A stretch of 64,000 nt of DNA, taken from Rhododendron vialii (lineage: Eukaryota; Streptophyta; Magnoliopsida; Ericales; Ericaceae). Shown in pieces: positions 58,806 through 64,000 of this stretch. The DNA lies in contig NC_080560.1 in the NCBI RefSeq assembly GCF_030253575.1, positions 12,004,001-12,068,000 on the forward strand, read 5' to 3'. The translations under genes and the position numbers were made by a program. How positions within the stretch are numbered: the first letter of the stretch is position 1; each line of letters opens with the position of its first letter. Below the pieces are notes generated by a model. That model was not told where the DNA came from and did not search any database. It saw only the letters and a program-made list of their open reading frames with translations.

Positions 58806-59120
58806 TGTTGGGAATGCCTTGTATTCTTTAGTCCCACATTGGTTAATTATGTTGTTCCCGTTTTTGTAGCCTATTATAAATAAGGCTTTTGGGGTACTTC
58901 TAGAAATTATCTTTTGGGCTTTCATATTGTGGCCTTTCTAGAGTTACGGATTATAGCCGGCTCTTTGTATCTCTTCTTCACGTTGGTTAGTGAATCCTCT
59001 CTCTCCTCGCCCGTGGACGTACCCATCTTGGGGAACCACGTATATCTTGTGTCTTTGTGATTTCTTGTTTAGTTTTCAATTTCTCGTTCTTAGCTTGCAT
59101 TCATAGCGTTCGTTACAACA
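58806..59120 (+). repeat. 5' LTR of the copia element
   Basis: 315 bp from TGTTGGGAATGCC to CGTTACAACA. Contains CCCACATTGGTTAA and a TATAAATAAGGC promoter box near 58875. The single difference from the 3' LTR is C at 59083 versus T at 63707. Confidence 0.95.
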
Positions 59121-59126
59121 AACTGG

Positions 59127-59347
59127 TCTGATACCATTTGTTGGGAGTTTGTCTGATGCATCGACCCGCTACTGCGTGCTCAAGGCCCAATTTTATGAGG
59201 GAGTAACGGCAAAGAGTCCACCACATTACTTGGGCCCAATATACATTGAATGACCCATATCCACTTAAAAGGCTAACATAAAATTGGGCCTTGAGCACGC
59301 AGTAGCGGGTCGATGCATCAGACAAACTCCCAACAAATGGTATCAGA
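59127..59347. repeat. Perfect 71-bp inverted repeat between 5' LTR and gag
   Basis: Arms 59127-59197 and 59277-59347 are exact complements with a 79-bp loop. The outer 10 bp of each arm overlap the primer-binding-site word, so the left arm carries it reversed (TCTGATACCA). Just inside are TGTTGGGAG and CTCCCAACA, which look like termini of a different LTR. Confidence 0.9.
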
Positions 59348-59350
59348 GCC
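59338..59350 (+). other. Primer-binding site for initiator tRNA-Met
   Basis: TGGTATCAGAGCC is the standard copia site complementary to the 3' end of initiator tRNA-Met. It lies 217 bp from the LTR end rather than the usual few bases, because the palindrome intervenes. Confidence 0.85.
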
Positions 59351-59390
59351 TTAGGTTGCAAAAACTAGGGTTTCGTTTCCGATTGTGGCT

Positions 59391-62300
59391 ATGGCGGCTA
59401 AATTTGAGATTGCGAAATTTGATGGGCAGAGCAGCAGTTTCAGTCTTTGGAGAGTAAAGATGAAGGCTCTGCTAACCCAACAAGGATTGCACAAGGTTTT
59501 GTTAGGCAAGACTAGTTCTGGAATCAAAGAGGAAGATTGAGATGATACGGATGCCAAAGCTCTGAGTTCTATTCAGTTGAGTTTGGCAGATGACGTTCTT
59601 CGCGAGGTGGAAGAAGAAATTTCAGCAGCAGGAATTTGGCTGAAGTTGGAAGGCATATATATGACGAAGTCGCTCACCAACAGGTTATATCTCAAACAAC
59701 GTCTTTATACGTTTCGTATGCGAGAAGGTATACCTGTTAAAGATCATTTAGACGAGTTCAACCGTATTATTATGGATCTGAAAAATATTGATAGTAAAAT
59801 TGAGGATGAGGACCAAGCCCTAATTTTGCTATGTTCTTTACCACTTTCGTATGAGCACTTTGTTACAACCCTATTGTATGGCAAAGACACGATATCCATG
59901 GAGGATGTTAAGGCCAGCCTATATTCGAAAGAATTGAGGAAAAAAATGTCAGGTGAGGGTGATGCACATGCGGAGGGTTTGTTTGTTAGGGGAAGAACAA
60001 CAGAAAGGGTGGAGTCGAGTAATAGGGGAAGATCCAGATCATCAGGTAAGAAGAAGGGAAAGTGCAATTATTGCAAGAAACCCGGGCACTGGAAAAGTGA
60101 CTGTTTAAAACTCAAGGAGAAGGAAAAAGAAGACCAGAAAGGGGGTAAAGTAATTGCTGGAATTGCTGAAAGTTCAGATGAGTCAGATAATGTGTTATCA
60201 GTTACAGAGGGCGATTCTCGCTCTAATACCGAGTGGGTTCTAGATTCTGGATGTTCATACCATATGTGTCCGCATAGAGAGTGGTTTTCTACTTATGAGG
60301 CGGTCAATGGTGGTACAGTTTTGATGGGCAACAACATGGCCTGTAAGACTGTTGGTTCAGGAACGATTCAGCTTAGGATGCATGATGGTATTGTTAGGAC
60401 TTTATCTGAGGTTCGACATGTTCCGGATTTGAAGAAAAATCTTATATCCCTGGGTGCTCTTGATTCTCATGGTTGCAAATTCCTCGGTGAAGGTGGAGTT
60501 TTGAAAGTCTCAAGGGGTGCATTAGTACTGATGAAGGGTCAGAAGCGTGGTAACCTCTATACACTCCAGGGCAGTACAGTTATAGGTGCTGCAGCAACGG
60601 TTGCTTCATCCAAGGTTTCAGATTCAGACTTGACTCGTTTGTGGCATATGCGCCTTGGGCATATGAGCGAGAGGGGGATGACAGTTTTGAGCAAACAGGG
60701 TTTGCTATGTGGCCAGAAAATTGAGAAGCTGGATTTCTGTGAGCATTGTGTTTACGGCAAGCAGTGCAGGGTAAAATTCAGTACAGCTGTTCATCGCACC
60801 AAAGGCACGGTGGATTATTTTCACTCGGATCTTTGGGGTCCCGCAGAGGTAACTTCTAAAGGTGGTTTTCGATATTTTATGAGTATTATTGATGATTTTT
60901 CTCGTAAGGTTTGGGTGTATATGTTGAAACATAAGAGTGACGTCTTTAATACATTCAAACAGTTTAAAACTTTGATTGAGAATCAGACTGGTAAGAAAAT
61001 AAAACGTTTGAGAACTGATAATGGTATGGAGTTTTGTCTTGGCGAGTTTGATAGATTTTGCAGTGATGAGGGCATTGTGAGGCATCACACAGTGAGAAAA
61101 ACCCCTCAGCAAAATGGTGTGGCTGAACGAATGAACAGGACTCTTTTGGAGAAGGCACGTTGTATGTTGTCCAATTCCGGATTGGGCAAAGAATTTTGGG
61201 CTGAAGCCGTTTCCACAACATGCTATTTGGTGAACAGGTCTCCGTCGACTGCTATTGAGTGTAAGACTCCGTTTGAGGTATGGTCAGGTCATCCGGCTGA
61301 TTATTCTGTGTTGCGTGTTTTTGGGTGTCCAGCTTACGCTCATGTGAATGAAGGTAAACTGGAGCCACGGGCCAAGAAGTGTATTTTCTTGGGTTATGCA
61401 GCAGGTGTCAAAGGGTACAGGTTATGGTGCTCTGATGATTTGAAGTTTTTGATCAGTAGGGATGTGACTTTTGATGAAAATTATCTGATTAAGAGGTCTA
61501 AGCAGATTGATGATACAGTTCAGGAACATAGTGTTCCAAAGCAGGTGGAGTTTTTGGGTGAAGCTTCCGACTCAGGGAAGAAGCACATTGAGAAGCCGAT
61601 TGAAGAGGAGTTCAAGGGTTCAGACACAGAGGTTGATGCATTAGTTGAGCAACCACGCACTATTGCTAAAGATAGGCCAAGGAGGGAGATTCGGCCTCCT
61701 GAAAGGTATTCGGCTTATTCTGAGATGGTGGCCTATGCTTTATCAGTTGCTGAAACAATTGAGTATGAGGAGCCTTCAAGCTATACGGAAGCTGTTTTGA
61801 GCGCTGAGTCTGCACAGTGGTTTGTTGCTATGAATGAGGAGATTGAGTCTCTTCAGAAGAATCAGACATGGGAGTTAGTAGAACCGCTGAAAGGGAAGAG
61901 GATTGTTGGATGCAAGTGGATCTTCAAGCGCAAACCAGGTATTCCAGGGGTAGAAGACGCTCGGTTTAAAGCTCGGCTAGTGGCGAAAGGATACAGCCAG
62001 AAGGAAGGTGTTGACTACAATGAGGTATTTTCACCAGTTGTAAAACATAGTTCCATTCGCACTTTACTTGCTATTGTTGCATGTTATGATCTTGAGTTAG
62101 AGCAACTTGATGTCAAAACTGCGTTTTTGCATGGCGAGCTTGAGGAACAGATTTATATGCGTCAGCCTGAGGGATTTGTTGTTTCTGGTAAGGAGGATCA
62201 CGTTTGTTTACTTCGTAAATCTTTGTATGGCCTCAAGCAATCCCCTAGGCAGTGGTATAAGCGGTTTGATACTTTTATGATAAGCCAGTCATATTCAAGA

Positions 62301-63335
62301 AGTGAGTATGACAGTTGTGTATATTTTCGAAAACTTCCAGATGGTTCATTTGTTTATCTACTGTTGTATGTTGATGATATGCTTATTGCTGCCAAGAGTG
62401 TGTCAAAAATCAACAGGTTGAAACAACAGTTAGGTGGTGAATTTGAGATGAAAGATTTGGGTGCAGCAAAACGTATTTTGGGTATGGAGATTTGCAGAGA
62501 TCGAGTAGCTGGCAAACTATTTTTGAATCAGAAGTCTTATGTTCTTAAAGTGCTTGAGCGCTTTGCCATGCAGAACTCGAAGCCAGTCAGTACCCCTTTG
62601 GCAGCACACTTTCGACTTTCAGCTGAGTTGTCACCACAGTCGGAGGATGAGGAGAAGTATATGTCTCAGGTTCCATATTCGTGTGCAGTTGGGAGCCTTA
62701 TGTACGCCATGGTATGTACTCGTCCTGATATTTCACATGCAGTTAGTGTCGTTAGTCGTTATATAGGGCGTCCAGGAAAGGCACATTGGGAGGCTGTGAA
62801 ATGGATACTACGGTATTTGTGCGGAACTGCAGGTGTTGGTCTATTGTTTGGGATTGTCAATTCTGGTGATCATGCTGTTGGTTATGTTGATTCGGATTTT
62901 GCCGGTGACCACGATAAGAGGAGGTCTCTGACAGGTTATGTCTTTACTCTGTCCGGAAGTGCCATTAGTTGGAAAGCTACTTTACAGGCTACAGTTGCGC
63001 TGTCTACAACAGAAGCGGAGTATATGGCCATTGCTGAAGCTGTGAAGGAGGCATTGTGGATGAGAGGTTTGCTTTGTGAGCTTGGTCTTGCACAGGGTGT
63101 GAGTTCAATATTTTGTGATTCGCAGAGTGCTATACATTTGACTAAAAATCTGATGTATCATGAGAGGACTAAGCATATCGATGTCAGGTATCACTTCGTT
63201 CGGGATATCATCTCACAGAAGCAAGTTGAGGTGAAGAAAGTGGGTACGGCAGATAACCCAGCAGATATGTTGACTAAACCGGTTCCGGTTGCCAAGTTCA
63301 AGCATTGCTTGGGCTTGCTTGGTATTTGCAGTTGA
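59391..63335 (+). CDS. Copia gag-pol polyprotein, one in-frame stop near the start
   Basis: The natural start is the ATG at 59391, in frame with the long uninterrupted frame to 63335 (1,315 codons with stop). A single TGA at 59538-59540 (codon 50) breaks gag. The next in-frame region runs unbroken for over 1,260 codons. Domains in order: gag UBN2-type region (to about 59940); zinc knuckle CNYCKKPGHWKSDC at 60063; protease LDSGCSYHM near 60240; GAG-pre-integrase LWHMRLGHMSE near 60640; integrase with HSDLWGP, RTDNGMEF and the later GCPAYAHV; reverse transcriptase QLDVKTAFLHGELEEQIYM near 62105 and LLYVDDMLIA at 62360; RNase H with YVDSDFAGDHDKRRS and TTEAEYMA. All catalytic signatures visible are intact. 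The stop probably arose from a Trp codon by G-to-A change; readthrough is possible but unproven. Confidence 0.95.
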
Positions 63336-63416
63336 TCGCCCCTCGGGGGCATTTGGCGAGTGAGAGGTTAGAAGGGGATAGCTATATTTGGTGATTTAGT
63401 TCGGTGGAATTCAAGT

Positions 63417-63429
63417 CAAGGTGGAGAAT
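63417..63429 (+). other. Polypurine tract of the copia element
   Basis: CAAGGTGGAGAAT directly precedes the 3' LTR and would prime plus-strand synthesis. Confidence 0.7.
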
Positions 63430-63744
63430 TGTTGGGAATGCCTTGTATTCTTTAGTCCCACATTGGTTAATTATGTTGTTCCCGTTTTTGTAGCCTATTA
63501 TAAATAAGGCTTTTGGGGTACTTCTAGAAATTATCTTTTGGGCTTTCATATTGTGGCCTTTCTAGAGTTACGGATTATAGCCGGCTCTTTGTATCTCTTC
63601 TTCACGTTGGTTAGTGAATCCTCTCTCTCCTCGCCCGTGGACGTACCCATCTTGGGGAACCACGTATATCTTGTGTCTTTGTGATTTCTTGTTTAGTTTT
63701 CAATTTTTCGTTCTTAGCTTGCATTCATAGCGTTCGTTACAACA
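63430..63744 (+). repeat. 3' LTR of the copia element
   Basis: 315 bp, same boundaries and sequence as the 5' LTR except at 63707. Confidence 0.95.
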
Positions 63745-63750
63745 AAAATT

Positions 63751-64000
63751 ATAATTTGATTTATTGAATTCATTAACCTTCAAAAAATGCTACTGGTACC
63801 TTTTTTTTCCCCCTAAAGTAGAGTTTGTTTTTGAGTAATTAAACCAATTTATAATGCAAACCAACCAAGAACAAAAGGATTTCCCAACATGCAACGGGAA
63901 CTCAGGCAGAACTAACACATTCCTAGCTACCTAGGAAAACCAGAAAACAAAACTCAACAAAGAAAAGATTCACAGAGAAAATATGTGAGAGCTAAGACTC
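63751..64000. other. Right flank, nothing recognised
   Basis: AT-rich non-coding sequence to the window end. Confidence 0.5.

Larger units (their letters stand above)
58806..63744 (+). mobile_element. Ty1/copia LTR retrotransposon, 4,939 bp, near-intact
   Basis: Two 315-bp LTRs enclose a primer-binding site, one long gag-pol frame and a polypurine tract. AAAATT stands directly outside both LTRs (58800-58805 and 63745-63750), a 5-6 bp target duplication. The order integrase then reverse transcriptase then RNase H is that of copia, not gypsy. The LTRs differ at one position, so insertion is very recent. I cannot name the lineage with confidence. Confidence 0.95.

Noticed and set aside
60705..61221. 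Minus-strand frames inside the copia pol region
   Set aside because: They are shadows of the intact plus-strand polyprotein.
1..64000. CRISPR arrays, operons, phage or integron features
   Set aside because: The window is plant nuclear DNA. The repeats found are microsatellites, tandem duplications and transposons, none with the spaced-repeat pattern of CRISPR.

Overview
The window is plant nuclear DNA. The genes have short exons, GT-AG introns and plant-specific families, and they sit in AT-rich, transposon-dense sequence with many (GA)n/(CT)n tracts. The families point to a eudicot, probably woody; I cannot name the species from sequence alone. All exon models below were built by hand from splice signals, reading-frame phase and remembered family conservation. 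No alignment or transcript was available.

Layout. 0-3.1 kb: a short retroposon with target-site duplications, then the first exon of a trichome-birefringence-like (TBL/PMR5) protein on the minus strand. 3.1-7.7 kb: foldback elements and LINE scraps. 7.7-11.7 kb: a minus-strand gene for an alpha-crystallin (HSP20-like, IDM2/IDM3 type) protein, with a Ty3/gypsy-like LTR piece in its long first intron. 12-15.3 kb: a nest of tandem repeats and Mutator-like foldback MITEs. 15.5-20.5 kb: a complete 14-exon gene for a 3-hydroxyisobutyryl-CoA hydrolase-like crotonase of 389 aa. 21-24.9 kb: MITEs. 25.0-27.1 kb: a decayed SABATH methyltransferase. 28.6-30.6 kb: a 3-exon minus-strand gene for a small plastid-targeted membrane protein of 187 aa. 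33.9-40.5 kb: a complete 5-exon ankyrin/PGG-domain membrane protein of 666 aa. 43.0-43.6 kb: a 2-exon secreted Gly/Cys-rich peptide of 77 aa. 44.7-51.8 kb: a hAT element, LINE relics, a partial duplicate of the ankyrin locus, and PIF/Harbinger-like insertions. 52.4-58.0 kb: a roughly 3-kb array of alternating inverted repeats with GC-rich and polypurine blocks. 58.8-63.7 kb: a nearly intact, very young Ty1/copia retrotransposon.

The genes do not form a pathway or operon. The shared theme is transposon activity. At least four Mutator-like foldback elements carry 9-10 bp target duplications. Six Stowaway-like elements insert at TA, and several PIF/Harbinger-like elements at 3-bp targets. One hAT carries an 8-bp duplication. 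Several genes carry these insertions in introns without loss of frame.

I found no convincing new multi-gene system. The oddest objects are the inverted-repeat array, the copia element with a perfect 71-bp palindrome beside its primer-binding site and one in-frame stop in gag, and the mosaic duplicate of the ankyrin locus.
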